The notes under the pieces are model-generated. The model was not told the origin of the DNA, ran no database searches, and saw nothing but the letters and a program-made list of their open reading frames with translations. From positions 1,217-65,216 of the forward strand of contig NZ_LMHZ01000013.1 of the NCBI RefSeq assembly GCF_001428545.1: a DNA stretch of 64,000 bases, written 5' to 3'. Shown piece after piece: positions 29,303-38,016 of this stretch. The translations under genes and the position numbers were made by a program. Numbering within the stretch: the first letter of the stretch is position 1; each line of letters begins with the position of its first letter. Source of the stretch: Noviherbaspirillum sp. Root189 (GTDB taxonomy: Bacteria > Pseudomonadota > Gammaproteobacteria > Burkholderiales > Burkholderiaceae_D).

Positions 29303-29340
29303 CGTCCCTCTATTGCGCCTTGCAGCGCCTCCCTTGAGAC

Positions 29341-30153
29341 CTACGCCGCTTCCTTGACCGCAGGGTGCGCCTGGCGGTGATACAGGAATTCCAGTACGGA
29401 GCTACGGTATTCGACATATAGCGGATCCTGCGCCAGGATAACGCGGTCACGCGGTCGCGCCAGTCGTACGTTGACAATATCGCCGATGGTCGCGGCAGGT
29501 CCGTTGGTCATCATGACAATCCGATCCGACAGCAGCACCGCTTCGTCAACGTCGTGCGTGACCATTACCACCGTCGATTGTGTCTTGGCGACGATCTTGA
29601 GCAGTTCATCCTGCAGATGGGCGCGCGTGAGCGCATCGAGTGCGCCAAAAGGCTCGTCCATCAACAATACCTTGGGCTCCATCGACAAGGCACGCGCAAT
29701 GCCGACACGCTGCTTCATGCCGCCGGAAATTTCATGTGGGCGCTTTTGCTCTGCATGCGACAAGCCGACAAGTGCCAGCGCGGCTAGCGTCCGTTCCTTC
29801 AGTTTAGCCCTGCTTTCCGTTGCGGCGAAGACGCGTTCGACAGCGAGGTAAATGTTTTCGTAGCAAGTCAGCCACGGCAGCAGCGAATGGTTCTGAAACA
29901 CCACCGCGCGCTCCGGCGACGGACCGGCGATTTCGCGGTTCGCGCAAAGCAAGGTACCGTCGCTGGCGCGCAATAAGCCGGCAATCAGGTTAAGCAAGGT
30001 CGACTTGCCGCAGCCCGAATGACCGATCAACGTAATGAATTCACCCTTCTTCACGTTCAGGTTGATGTCGCGCAGTGCATGAAAACTGCCCTGCCTGGTA
30101 CTGAACACCATTTCGGCATTCTGGATTTCGATGAATTTGCTGGTATTGTCCAT
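29341..30153 (-). CDS. nrtC: Nitrate ABC transporter ATP-binding protein
   Basis: 270 aa from ATG 30153 ([21 protein letters not shown] six bases before), or 4 codons earlier at 30165. Walker [11 protein letters not shown]-loop [12 protein letters not shown], signature [15 protein letters not shown], Walker [13 protein letters not shown] and the switch His in [12 protein letters not shown] are intact. NrtD/SsuB-like single-domain ATPase; there is no NrtA-like C-terminal fusion as in cyanobacterial NrtC, so the letter is nominal. Powers nitrate uptake with NrtB and NrtA. Last gene before the terminator. Confidence 0.88.
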   Translation of the reverse strand: MDNTSKFIEIQNAEMVFSTRQGSFHALRDINLNVKKGEFITLIGHSGCGKSTLLNLIAGLLRASDGTLLCANREIAGPSPERAVVFQNHSLLPWLTCYENIYLAVERVFAATESRAKLKERTLAALALVGLSHAEQKRPHEISGGMKQRVGIARALSMEPKVLLMDEPFGALDALTRAHLQDELLKIVAKTQSTVVMVTHDVDEAVLLSDRIVMMTNGPAATIGDIVNVRLARPRDRVILAQDPLYVEYRSSVLEFLYHRQAHPAVKEAA

Positions 30154-30249
30154 GGTGTTCTCCATTCGTCTCTCCCGCGCGGTGGGAGAGACGCAATCTA
30201 TCAAAGGTCAGCGCAGATCGACCGTGCAGTAAGAATTGCGTTGCGGCGC

Positions 30250-31161
30250 TTAGCTACTTACTTCTTCATAAGTAAATGCTCTTGCAAGCGCAACCAGTCC
30301 TTGTTCCAGCAGCAGACCGACCACACCGATCACCACGATGGCGATGATGATGTGCGGGACGTTGAGGTTGTTCCATTCATCCCAGACCCAGAAACCGATA
30401 CCGACACCGCCGGTCAGCATTTCCGCCGCGACAATCACCAGCCATGCGGTACCGATCGCGAGGCGCACGCCGGTCAGCATGTAAGGCAGCACCGAAGGGA
30501 ACAGGATTTTGGTGACGATCTTCCACTCGGACAGGTTGAGCACCTTGGCGACATTCATGTAATCCTGCGGCACGCGCTGCACGCCGACCGCGGTGTTGAT
30601 GATCATCGGCCAGATCGAGCAAATGAAGATCGCCCAGATGGCAGCGGGATTGGCCGCCTTGAATACCAGCAGGCCGATCGGCAGCCATGCCAGCGGCGAT
30701 ACTGGCTTGAGCAGGCTCACAATGGGATTGAACATGCCGGCCAAAAACTTGAAGCGGCCAATCATGAAGCCCAGCGGAATACCGACCACGGCAGCGAGGC
30801 CGAAACCGGTGGCAACGCGTTGCAGCGACAGCAGCAGGTTCCAGCCTATGCCCTGATCGTTTGGACCTTTCTGGTAAAACGGATCAGAGAATACGATGAT
30901 CGCCTCCTGCAAAGTCACCATCGGTGAAGGAAATCCGCTGTTTTTCGCAGCCACGATTTCCCAGACCAGTACCAGCAGCGCGAGACCGAAAATCGGCGGC
31001 AGCACCGCCAGAAAAAAGGGTTTGAATGACCGCTTTACAGCAGACGGTTTTGCTGTGGCTGCACGCGACTTCACGTGTTCCCTGGTATCTGCTTTCATCG
31101 GTGGCGACTCCGATGCCGGGTCGACCGGCTTGTTGAGGACGTTGTCCATGACTGCACTCAT
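30250..31161 (-). CDS. nrtB: Nitrate ABC transporter permease
   Basis: 303 aa. A 45-residue polar N-terminus precedes about six membrane helices. The EAA loop is seen at SEWKIVTKILFPSVLPYMLTG, followed by GTAWLVIVAAEML, the pattern of NrtB/SsuC/TauC permeases. GGAG lies six bases before the ATG. It lies between the binding protein (21-base gap) and the ATPase. Inner-membrane channel for nitrate. Confidence 0.9.
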   Translation of the reverse strand: MSAVMDNVLNKPVDPASESPPMKADTREHVKSRAATAKPSAVKRSFKPFFLAVLPPIFGLALLVLVWEIVAAKNSGFPSPMVTLQEAIIVFSDPFYQKGPNDQGIGWNLLLSLQRVATGFGLAAVVGIPLGFMIGRFKFLAGMFNPIVSLLKPVSPLAWLPIGLLVFKAANPAAIWAIFICSIWPMIINTAVGVQRVPQDYMNVAKVLNLSEWKIVTKILFPSVLPYMLTGVRLAIGTAWLVIVAAEMLTGGVGIGFWVWDEWNNLNVPHIIIAIVVIGVVGLLLEQGLVALARAFTYEEVSS

Positions 31162-31182
31162 GATGGGCTCCAGGTCGGGTAA

Positions 31183-32433
31183 TCAGGCTTTGATGGCAAA
31201 GGAAGACGCGTAAGCCTTCGGGTTCTTGCCGTCCCATACAGTGCCGTCGATCAGCTTCGAACTACGATAAGGATCTTTCGGCACGCTGACCTTGACCATG
31301 TTGGCCGCGTCCTTGTACAGGTCAATCTGGTTGATCTGTTTGGCGACCGCGAGGTAATCCACTTCCTCCTTCAGCAAGCCCCAGCGTTTGTGCTGTGTCA
31401 GGAACCACATGCCATCGGACAGGTAGGGAAAATTCACCGCACCGTCGTTAAAGAATTTCATGTAATTCGGATCGTCCCAGGTTTTTCCAAGGCCATTCTG
31501 ATAGCGGCCGAGAATGCGCTGGTTGATCACATCGACCGAGGTGTTCACGTACGACTTGTCGGCAATCGTTTCCGCCATCTTGTTTTTGTTCGACAAGCTG
31601 GCATCGATCCACTTGCTGGCCTCAAGCACGGCAGCCGTCATGGCGCGTGCGGTGTTCGGGTATTTCTTGACGAAGTCGGCGGTTGTGCCGAGCACTTTTT
31701 CCGGATGGTCCCGCCAGATATCTTGCGTCGTGACGCTGGTAATGCCGATGTTGTCGGCAATCGCGCGATGTCCCCATGGCTCGCCCACGCAGAATCCGTC
31801 CATGTTGCCAACACGCATATTCGCCACCATCTGCGGCGGCGGCACGGTGATGACCTTGGCGTCTTTCATCGGATTGATGCCATGTGCAGCAAGCCAGTAA
31901 TACAACCACATGGCATGGGTACCGGTCGGAAAGGTCTGCGCAAACGTGTACTCGCGCTTTTCGGTCTGCATCAGCTTGGCCAGCGATGCACCATCGACCG
32001 CACCCTTGTCAGCCAGCTTCTTGGACAGTGTGATTGCCTGCCCGTTGTTATTCAATGTCATCAGCATGGCCATGTCTTTCTTCGGGCCGCTGACGCCAAG
32101 ATGGACGCCATAGATCAGGCCATACAGCACATGCGCCGCATCGAGTTCACCGTTGACCAGCTTGTCGCGCACGCCTGCCCAGGAAGCTTCCTTGGTCGGC
32201 GTGATCTTGATGCCGTATTTCTTGTCGATGCCGAGTACGGATGCCATCACGACAGACGCGCAATCGGTCAACGGAATGAAGCCAATCCTGACCTCTTCCT
32301 TTTCCGGCTTGTCGGAACCGGCAGCCCATGCCCCCTGGGTGGCGAGTCCACCGAATGCACTAGCTGTTACTGCGGCGCCCGCTTTGATGATGCTGCGGCG
32401 GGTCAAATTCGTTTTGCTTTCTTTTGTTGTCAT
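31183..32433 (-). CDS. nrtA: Nitrate ABC transporter substrate-binding protein, Tat-exported
   Basis: 416 aa from ATG 32433 with GAGGG upstream; an ATG five codons earlier is possible. Twin-arginine signal TRRSIIKAGAAVTASAFGG followed by an A-W-A type end. The mature part is NrtA/CmpA-like: VRIGFIPLTDCASVVMA, FPTGTHAMWLYYWLAAHGI and GFCVGEPWGHRAI, residues lining the nitrate pocket. Periplasmic nitrate capture. First gene of nrtABC; its leader contains a sigma-54 promoter, a two-hairpin ANTAR target and a terminator. Confidence 0.92.
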   Translation of the reverse strand: MTTKESKTNLTRRSIIKAGAAVTASAFGGLATQGAWAAGSDKPEKEEVRIGFIPLTDCASVVMASVLGIDKKYGIKITPTKEASWAGVRDKLVNGELDAAHVLYGLIYGVHLGVSGPKKDMAMLMTLNNNGQAITLSKKLADKGAVDGASLAKLMQTEKREYTFAQTFPTGTHAMWLYYWLAAHGINPMKDAKVITVPPPQMVANMRVGNMDGFCVGEPWGHRAIADNIGITSVTTQDIWRDHPEKVLGTTADFVKKYPNTARAMTAAVLEASKWIDASLSNKNKMAETIADKSYVNTSVDVINQRILGRYQNGLGKTWDDPNYMKFFNDGAVNFPYLSDGMWFLTQHKRWGLLKEEVDYLAVAKQINQIDLYKDAANMVKVSVPKDPYRSSKLIDGTVWDGKNPKAYASSFAIKA

Positions 32434-32463
32434 GATTCCCTCATGCATGGCCTTGAAACCGGC

Positions 32464-32520
32464 AAAAAGAAAGGCGTCCGGTCACTGCAAGCGGAAGCTC
32501 GCGGTGACTGGGACGCCTTT
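32464..32520 (-). terminator. Leader terminator (attenuator) of nrtA
   Basis: A perfect 10-bp outer stem AAAGGCGTCC (32470-32479) and GGACGCCTTT (32511-32520), extended by a GTCAC/GTGAC inner part, is followed on the minus strand by CTTTTTG. It ends about 30 bases before the nrtA ATG, so it would stop transcription unless antitermination occurs. Confidence 0.85.
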
Positions 32521-32528
32521 GTCCAAAT

Positions 32529-32585
32529 GCGATGACCACCATTGGTCATCGCAGTGTTACTGATCGGTGCGCCAGCATTGGCACA
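32529..32585 (-). ncRNA. ANTAR-type two-hairpin RNA target in the nrtA leader
   Basis: Two consecutive hairpins with hexanucleotide loops on the minus strand. P1: TGTGCC-AATGCT-GGCGCA (32585 to 32568; one G-U pair). P2: GCGATGACC-AATGGT-GGTCATCGC (32552 to 32529; perfect 9 bp). Both loops have A at position 1 and G at position 4, the known ANTAR recognition rule. The linker is 15 bases; the terminator starts 8 bases after P2. The next upstream gene encodes an ANTAR protein (NasT), so the pair is the expected regulator and target. Confidence 0.85.
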
Positions 32586-32596
32586 TCTGTCTGGTT

Positions 32597-32612
32597 TGCA
32601 AGCCCTGTGCCA
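32597..32612 (-). promoter_or_regulatory. Sigma-54 promoter of nrtABC
   Basis: Minus strand TGGCACAGGGCTTGCA, a full -24/-12 match and identical over 16 bases to the narK promoter. The predicted start is near 32586, one base before the P1 hairpin. Confidence 0.85.
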
Positions 32613-32672
32613 ACCCGGCGTGAAGCGTATTGATGCGAATTGATGCGAATTGATCCGGATCAGGTCGGGAAC

Positions 32673-32689
32673 CGCACCCCGATTGTGCA
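32673..32689. promoter_or_regulatory. NtrC-like site upstream of nrtA
   Basis: CGCACC-CCGAT-TGTGCA matches 10 of 12 dyad bases of TGCACC-N5-GGTGCA, centred about 95 bases upstream of the predicted start. A GGTGCA half site follows at 32707-32712. Confidence 0.5.
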
Positions 32690-32740
32690 ACGCATTAAAA
32701 CGGGGCGGTGCACGTTACATGCTGGGGATACTGAGAGCAC

Positions 32741-33364
32741 TTAAATGAGCAGATCGGCGACGTCGATCATGCGCTGGGCTACTTCGGACAGCTTGAGATT
32801 CTTGTCCATGGCGAGGCGGCGCAGCTTTCGGTAGGCTTCATCTTCCGAGCAATGATGCCGTTCCATCAATAAGCCCTTGGCGCGCTCGATTACCTTGCGC
32901 TCGGCGAGCTTCATCTTGGTTTCGGAAAGTTCGTGGCGCAGTTTCTGGTCGACTTCGAAGCGCGCCAGTGCAACGTCGAGCACGGCCTTTACGCGCTCCG
33001 CCGACAGTCCCGCGACGACATAGGCCGAGACGCCCGCCTCGATGGCGGCGTGCATCTTTTCCTTGTCGTTGTCTTCGGTGAAGCAGACGATGGGACGTCG
33101 CTCATTGGCAGTGGCCGCAACGACTTTCTTCAGCGCGGCATCGGATTGCTCATCGACGATGATGACGTCCGGTTGCAGTTGCACGATCTGTTCTTCCAGA
33201 TCCGCATCGGGCGGCAATGCCGCAAGGATGTTATAGCCGCCTTCCAGCAACCCGATGCGCAGGGCGCGTGCCCGTTCCGCCTGGATCTGTGCGGCATGGC
33301 TGGCCCCTTCCGGCACGACGAGGGAGTTGATAACGACGATTTTCAGCTGTTTGGGATCGCTCAT
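32741..33364 (-). CDS. nasT: NasT-type ANTAR response regulator (nitrate/nitrite antiterminator)
   Basis: 207 aa from ATG 33364 (MSDPKQLKIVVINSL); the open frame is 50 codons longer but that part is not conserved. The receiver-like domain (1-130) has IVVINSLVVPEGASHAAQ instead of the usual acidic pair, with VIIVDEQSD later, so phosphorylation is doubtful, as in NasT. The ANTAR domain (about 145-205) reads ERKVIERAKGLLMERHHCSE then EDEAYRKLRRLAMDKNLKLS. It binds two-hairpin RNA and prevents termination. The partner sensor NasS is not next to it. Confidence 0.9.
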   Translation of the reverse strand: MSDPKQLKIVVINSLVVPEGASHAAQIQAERARALRIGLLEGGYNILAALPPDADLEEQIVQLQPDVIIVDEQSDAALKKVVAATANERRPIVCFTEDNDKEKMHAAIEAGVSAYVVAGLSAERVKAVLDVALARFEVDQKLRHELSETKMKLAERKVIERAKGLLMERHHCSEDEAYRKLRRLAMDKNLKLSEVAQRMIDVADLLI

Positions 33365-33433
33365 GATTTGCCTATGGTGGACTTCCTTTAAAATAGAGCT
33401 TTGCAAGAAGCTTGCCATCCACCATTTCTTTCC

Positions 33434-34462
33434 ATGATCGTTCTCGGCGTCGAATCCTCCTGTGATGAAACCGGCCTGGCGTTGTATGACACACAACGCG
33501 GCCTTCTCGCGCATGCCTTGTATTCACAGGTTGCCATGCATGAGGAATATGGCGGCGTGGTGCCTGAACTCGCATCACGCGACCATATCCGCCGCGCCAT
33601 TCCGCTGCTTGAGCAAGTTTTGAACAATGCCTCGGTACCGCGCAGCGCGATTGATGCCATTGCATACACACAGGGCCCGGGGCTGGCCGGCGCCTTGCTG
33701 GTGGGCGCGTCGGTCGCCTGTGGCCTCGGCCTGGCACTTGACCGGCCGGTACTGGGCGTGCATCACCTTGAAGGCCACCTGTTGTCGCCTTTGCTTGCCA
33801 AAGAGCGGCCGGAGTTTCCATTTGTTGCGCTGCTCATTTCCGGTGGCCACACGCAACTGATGCGGGTCGATGGCGTTGGCCAGTACGAATTGCTTGGCGA
33901 AACCTTGGATGATGCGGCGGGTGAAGCTTTTGACAAGTCAGCCAAACTGCTTGGCCTTGGCTATCCGGGCGGACCTGCGATTTCCCGGCTTGCCGAGTTC
34001 GGCGATTCCGGCGCTTATCAGTTGCCGCGCCCCATGCTGCATTCGAAAGATCTCAATTTCAGCTTCTCCGGCCTCAAAACCGCGGTGCTTACCCTGGTCA
34101 AAAAGCAAACGGTCAACATTTGCGAACAGGACAAGGCCAACATTGCGCGCGCCTTCGTCGATGCGATCGTCGACGTGCTGGTTGCAAAGTGCCTGGCAGC
34201 GTTGAAACAGACCGGCCTGAAACGATTGGTGATTGCCGGTGGTGTCGGCGCGAACCGTCAGCTGCGCGAAGCACTGAACGACGCCGCACAAAAGAAGCGC
34301 TTCCGCGTGTTCTATCCTGAGCTGGAGTTTTGCACCGATAATGGCGCGATGATCGCGTTTGCCGGCGCGATGCGCCTGCAGATCAATCCGGATGCCGCAA
34401 AACGCGATTATGCGTTCAATGTGCGGCCGCGCTGGCCGCTGGATGAATTGCGGGTGGTGTGA
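33434..34462 (+). CDS. tsaD: tRNA N6-adenosine threonylcarbamoyltransferase TsaD
   Basis: 342 aa from ATG 33434 ([14 protein letters not shown]), the standard family start; the frame is open 11 codons upstream. The metal-binding HHLEGH motif, [10 protein letters not shown], the [19 protein letters not shown] segment and NGAMIAFAG near the end are all present. It transfers threonylcarbamoyl to A37 of ANN-reading tRNAs with TsaB/TsaE; tsaE is in this window at 52914. Divergent from nasT across 69 bases. Confidence 0.95.
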   Translation: MIVLGVESSCDETGLALYDTQRGLLAHALYSQVAMHEEYGGVVPELASRDHIRRAIPLLEQVLNNASVPRSAIDAIAYTQGPGLAGALLVGASVACGLGLALDRPVLGVHHLEGHLLSPLLAKERPEFPFVALLISGGHTQLMRVDGVGQYELLGETLDDAAGEAFDKSAKLLGLGYPGGPAISRLAEFGDSGAYQLPRPMLHSKDLNFSFSGLKTAVLTLVKKQTVNICEQDKANIARAFVDAIVDVLVAKCLAALKQTGLKRLVIAGGVGANRQLREALNDAAQKKRFRVFYPELEFCTDNGAMIAFAGAMRLQINPDAAKRDYAFNVRPRWPLDELRVV

Positions 34463-34582
34463 TGGTGTGAGCAGTCATCGCATTGCTTCTGGCAGATCGT
34501 CCGGTTGAATCAGACGGCCTTGCAATCTACATAGCCCGAACGTAGCTCACTTCCTTGTCCATTGAAGGTGTGAAGCGTCTAC

Positions 34583-35458
34583 TCAAAAGCGGTCGCCAGG
34601 ATACTTCAGCGATTCCCGCAGCAGATTTCCCATCGGGATATTCATGTTTGCCCCACCGGGACCGGAGCGGTTCATGAACCAGTAGTTGTACATCGCGTAA
34701 ATTTCCCGGCTTTCCACGGTGCGCACGATTTCCTTGTCCACCAGCTTCTTGAATGCGGGATCATCCTTCCGCAGCATGATCGCGTAAGGCTCCACTGACA
34801 GCGGATCGCCGACAATGGCGAACTTGTTCGGGTCCCTGGACAATGCCTTCAGGCCGTATAGCAGCACATCGTCCATCGGAAAGGCATCCGCCTTGCCCTG
34901 CTCCACCATCGCAAACGATGCCATATCATCGCTGCCCTCCACAATGCCGACGTTCAATGTGCGGACGTTACTGCGTTCGTTCAGCAATTTGATGGTGGTC
35001 GTCCCTTTGGTGATGACGACCTTGCGATCACGCAGGTCAGGCCAGTTACGAATATCACTTTCCGACCTGACCAGCATGCGGACCGAAGCGAAAAAATGCG
35101 GAATGGCGAAGCTGACTTTTGCACGTCGCTCTTCTGTATTGGTGGTCGAACCACATTCCATGTCGGCGCGGCCATTGATGATCGCGGAGAATCGCGACGA
35201 CGAATCCACCGGCACGAATGCCACGGCGAGTTGCGGCATTTTCAGTTCACGTTTGACCGCTTCCACGATCTTCAAACAGAGATCGATCGAATAGCCAGTG
35301 ACCTTCTTGTTTTCATTGAGATAGGAGAACGGCGGCGAATCCCGGTAGGCCAACACGATCGTCTGCGTTTCGCGAATCTTTGACAAAGTCTCGGCAAGGG
35401 CGGAGGCTGTCGCCAGCATGGCGGCCAACACAAACATACTTCCTGCAATGCGCTTCAT
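34583..35458 (-). CDS. Amino-acid ABC transporter substrate-binding protein (glutamate/aspartate type)
   Basis: 291 aa. Signal peptide MKRIAGSMFVLAAMLATASA with cleavage near residue 22, then a family 3 solute-binding protein: TIVLAYRDSPPFSYLNEN, GYSIDLCLKIVEAVKREL, DMECGSTTNTEERR and KVVITKGTTTIKLL. Most like GltI/aspartate-glutamate binding proteins. Stands alone with no permease or ATPase nearby, so it must share transport subunits encoded elsewhere. Confidence 0.85.
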   Translation of the reverse strand: MKRIAGSMFVLAAMLATASALAETLSKIRETQTIVLAYRDSPPFSYLNENKKVTGYSIDLCLKIVEAVKRELKMPQLAVAFVPVDSSSRFSAIINGRADMECGSTTNTEERRAKVSFAIPHFFASVRMLVRSESDIRNWPDLRDRKVVITKGTTTIKLLNERSNVRTLNVGIVEGSDDMASFAMVEQGKADAFPMDDVLLYGLKALSRDPNKFAIVGDPLSVEPYAIMLRKDDPAFKKLVDKEIVRTVESREIYAMYNYWFMNRSGPGGANMNIPMGNLLRESLKYPGDRF

Positions 35459-35678
35459 GGTTTCCTTGACTGCATCAACGGCGGGGAGACAAATGCAATC
35501 GACCAGTCTAAATAAAATCCCGCAGTTTTTTGCTAGGCAATCGGCGAAAAACCATGCATAAAATTTGTACGAAAAACCATACGCTTACGCGCAAGCGATC
35601 ACATATCGGCGCGCTGGCAGATCATGGATGCAGCATCGGGGCTTGTTACTACGTGACCAGAGGCGGCGGCGTGGCTGT

Positions 35679-36371
35679 TTAATCCCCGGTGGGTGATAGC
35701 TGGAACGACCGGACCTTGTCCCAGCGCCGCAAATACTCCGCCAGCTTAGGCGTGTTGCTGGAGTCGATGGTCTGAATAACCATACGGTATTCGAACGAAA
35801 CGCCGTCCTCGTTCACCCGGTAACTCATGTTCGCCACCGTAAAACCATACTCCTTCAGCAGTGCGCGAATTTCTTCTTCCGGCACCGTGTCGCTGCGATC
35901 GAAGCGCAGCAGATGATGCGCATAAGAATGTGAGGGCATCATTGCCTCGATACGGCGGAAAAACGAAAGAATGCCGACGGTGAGCAACGTGGCGAGGATC
36001 GCCGGATAATAAAAGCCGATGCCGATCAGGACACCAATGGCGGCTGTGATCCAGATGGAGGCTGCGGTGGTCAGGCCCCGTACGCTGAGCCCCTCCTTGA
36101 AGATTACGCCGGCACCCAGAAAACCGATGCCGGTCATGATGCCCTGTGCCATGCGTGTCGGATCGGTACGTATCATTTCACTGTCCATGCCCGGCAACCA
36201 GGTCGATTGGTACAGCATGACCAGCATCAGGAGGCTGGACGCGACGCATACCAGCGTGTGGGTACGAAATCCGGCGGGTCGCGCGTGATAGCTGCGTTCA
36301 AGCCCGATAATGCCGCCGGCGATCAGAGCGCCGAGCAGGTGAACTGCAATGTTAACGTAATCATTATCCAT
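35679..36371 (-). CDS. MgtC/SapB-family membrane protein
   Basis: 230 aa. Four or five N-terminal membrane helices with the family pattern ALIAGGIIGLERSYHARPAGFRTHTLVCVAS and MTGIGFLGAGVIFKEGLSVRGLTTAAS, then a soluble ACT-like C-terminal domain (about 150-230). MgtC affects magnesium limitation survival and inhibits the ATP synthase in enterobacteria; the role here is not known. It lies downstream of plsY in the same direction. Confidence 0.87.
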   Translation of the reverse strand: MDNDYVNIAVHLLGALIAGGIIGLERSYHARPAGFRTHTLVCVASSLLMLVMLYQSTWLPGMDSEMIRTDPTRMAQGIMTGIGFLGAGVIFKEGLSVRGLTTAASIWITAAIGVLIGIGFYYPAILATLLTVGILSFFRRIEAMMPSHSYAHHLLRFDRSDTVPEEEIRALLKEYGFTVANMSYRVNEDGVSFEYRMVIQTIDSSNTPKLAEYLRRWDKVRSFQLSPTGD

Positions 36372-36462
36372 CCCCGCTCCTTGTTATTTTTTATAAAGCA
36401 TACCGCGATTGCGGGAAGGATGGATAGACGTGTAGCAATCTGCTGTCGGAATGGACGCCGGC

Positions 36463-37068
36463 TTATTTTTTCTTGCTGCCGAGTCGGCTTTCCTTGCCAG
36501 CCATCAGGTTGGCAATGTTCTGGCGATGACGATAGATCAACAGGGCGCTCATCACAAGGATGGCCAAAAGAATGCCGTCGGTACCGAACAGCAGCCCATA
36601 GTAAAAAGGGGCGAAGACGCTGGCCACCAGCGCGGCCAGCGATGAATACCGGAAGGCGTAGGCAATAACGATCCAGGTCACAATGGTTGCGAGGCCGAGC
36701 CAGCCATTGATTCCGATCAGGACACCCAGCATGGTCGCAACGCCTTTGCCGCCGACAAAGCGTGTGAATAGCGGCCACAGATGGCCGACGAACACGGCGA
36801 GTGCGACCAACGCAATGCCGGCATCGCCTACGCCATTCTGCGGCCCCAGGCGCATGGCCAGCCATACCGCAAACCAGCCTTTGGCGCCGTCACCGAGCAA
36901 GGTCAACGCAGCTGCGGCCTTATTGCCGCTACGCAGCACGTTGGTGGCCCCTGGGTTCTTTGAACCATAGGTACGCGGATCAGCGAGCCGGAAGATCCTG
37001 CTCATGACCACCGCAAACGATACCGAGCCGATCAGGTAAGCGGCGACGGCAAACAAAACTGTATTCAT
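36463..37068 (-). CDS. plsY: Glycerol-3-phosphate acyltransferase PlsY
   Basis: 201 aa. Five membrane helices with the three PlsY motifs: [19 protein letters not shown] near the start, [11 protein letters not shown], and [14 protein letters not shown]. Uses acyl-phosphate to acylate glycerol-3-phosphate in the first step of phospholipid synthesis. Between ybaK and the MgtC-type gene on the same strand. Start ATG at 37068. Confidence 0.94.
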   Translation of the reverse strand: MNTVLFAVAAYLIGSVSFAVVMSRIFRLADPRTYGSKNPGATNVLRSGNKAAAALTLLGDGAKGWFAVWLAMRLGPQNGVGDAGIALVALAVFVGHLWPLFTRFVGGKGVATMLGVLIGINGWLGLATIVTWIVIAYAFRYSSLAALVASVFAPFYYGLLFGTDGILLAILVMSALLIYRHRQNIANLMAGKESRLGSKKK

Positions 37069-37102
37069 TTCATCCTTTCAATGGGGTACCACCACAACGG
37101 CA

Positions 37103-37594
37103 TTATTCTTCGAGCGCGCATTTCACGGGCTTGGCTGGCAGGACGACCGGAATGACTTTCGGGTCGATGCCGATCAGATAACCGCGGCGGCCACCGTTGA
37201 TATAGATCCGGTCGAGATCGAGAATGCTTTGCTCGACATACACCGGCATGGCTTTTTTGGTGCCGAAGGGAGAGGTGCCGCCAACCAGGAAACCTGAATG
37301 ACGGTTGGCGGCTTCGGGTTTGCAGGGCTCGACCGACTTGCAGCCGATCTGGCGCGCCAGGTTTTTGGTAGAGACCTTGCGATCGCCATGCATCAGCACG
37401 ATCATTGGTTTGGCCGCCTCGTCCTGCATGATCAGGGTCTTGACCACATGATGTTCATCCACTCCCAGTTCGCGGGCAGACACCGCAGTGCCGCCATGCT
37501 CTTCATACGCATAGGGATGCTCGGAAAAAGCGATTCCCTGCTTGCGCAGAAATTGGGTGGCCGGAGTCTCGGAGATATGTTCTTTTTTTGCCAT
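37103..37594 (-). CDS. ybaK: Cys-tRNA(Pro)/Cys-tRNA(Cys) deacylase YbaK/EbsC
   Basis: 163 aa, normal length. The YbaK editing fold is seen in KTLIMQDEAAKPMIVLMHGDRKVSTKNLARQIG, with the catalytic lysine in the DRKVSTKNL stretch and GFLVGGTSPFGTKKAMPVYVE as second motif. Hydrolyses Cys wrongly charged on tRNA-Pro. Same strand as plsY with a 34-base gap. Confidence 0.92.
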   Translation of the reverse strand: MAKKEHISETPATQFLRKQGIAFSEHPYAYEEHGGTAVSARELGVDEHHVVKTLIMQDEAAKPMIVLMHGDRKVSTKNLARQIGCKSVEPCKPEAANRHSGFLVGGTSPFGTKKAMPVYVEQSILDLDRIYINGGRRGYLIGIDPKVIPVVLPAKPVKCALEE

Positions 37595-37888
37595 GGTTCA
37601 AATTCAAATTGCGGAGCACATTATGCAGCAAGATCCGCTCTTTGCAAGACGGCAGGGCATGCCTTATGCGAGTGACAGACACAGGTGATTTTCTCGTTCA
37701 CGATCTTTATGGGGAATTTTGATGAAAAAGTTGGGAAATGGTAAATTGCAAGAAAAACAACTTAAGCCGCGCTGTTTTCCTGATGGATGCTTAGCTCTCT
37801 GCGATATGCCTCAAGTAATTCTTCTTATCATTGGCTTTATTCCTGTCCGGAAAATTTCCGTTGCCCGCTGATAGATAAAGATCAATTA
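37595..37888. other. Intergenic region upstream of the phasin regulatory block
   Basis: Between divergent ybaK and the phasin gene. It must hold the ybaK promoter. No open frame with a ribosome binding site or protein-like composition is seen in either direction. Confidence 0.5.
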
Positions 37889-37909
37889 TTTTTGTGCGCC
37901 GCACAAAAA
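37889..37909. repeat. Perfect 21-base palindrome upstream of the phasin promoter
   Basis: TTTTTGTGCG-C-CGCACAAAAA. The inner 17 bases (TTTGTGCG-N-CGCACAAA) recur at 43743-43759, upstream of tctC. It ends five bases before the -35 box, where an activator or repressor would bind. Confidence 0.75.
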
Positions 37910-37913
37910 CGTC

Positions 37914-37962
37914 TTGACTTCGATAGCTCAGCCTTTAGAATAGTCATTGTTGCAGCGCACAA
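37914..37962 (+). promoter_or_regulatory. Phasin promoter with overlapping PhaR-like site
   Basis: TTGACT (37914-37919), 16-base spacer, TAGAAT (37936-37941): a good sigma-70 promoter. Right after it TTGTTGC-AGC-GCACAA (37947-37962) covers the expected start and fits the TGNTGC-N3-GCA pattern I recall for PhaR, the PHA-responsive repressor of phasin genes. Confidence 0.65.
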
Positions 37963-38016
37963 TAAGTCTGCTATTAACCTACCCTATTCACTGCATTTCC
38001 TTTTTAGGAGAAGACC

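Noticed and set aside
32578-32613. Perfect stem TTGGCACA/TGTGCCAA that would compete with hairpin P1 of the nrtA leader
   Set aside because: One arm is the -24 element of the sigma-54 promoter and lies upstream of the predicted transcript start, so it would not be in the RNA.
35550-35600. Direct repeat CGAAAAACCAT twice about 28 bases apart and a small CGCTT/AAGCG hairpin upstream of the amino-acid binding protein gene
   Set aside because: Short, in an AT-rich promoter region, no known regulator matches; likely chance.
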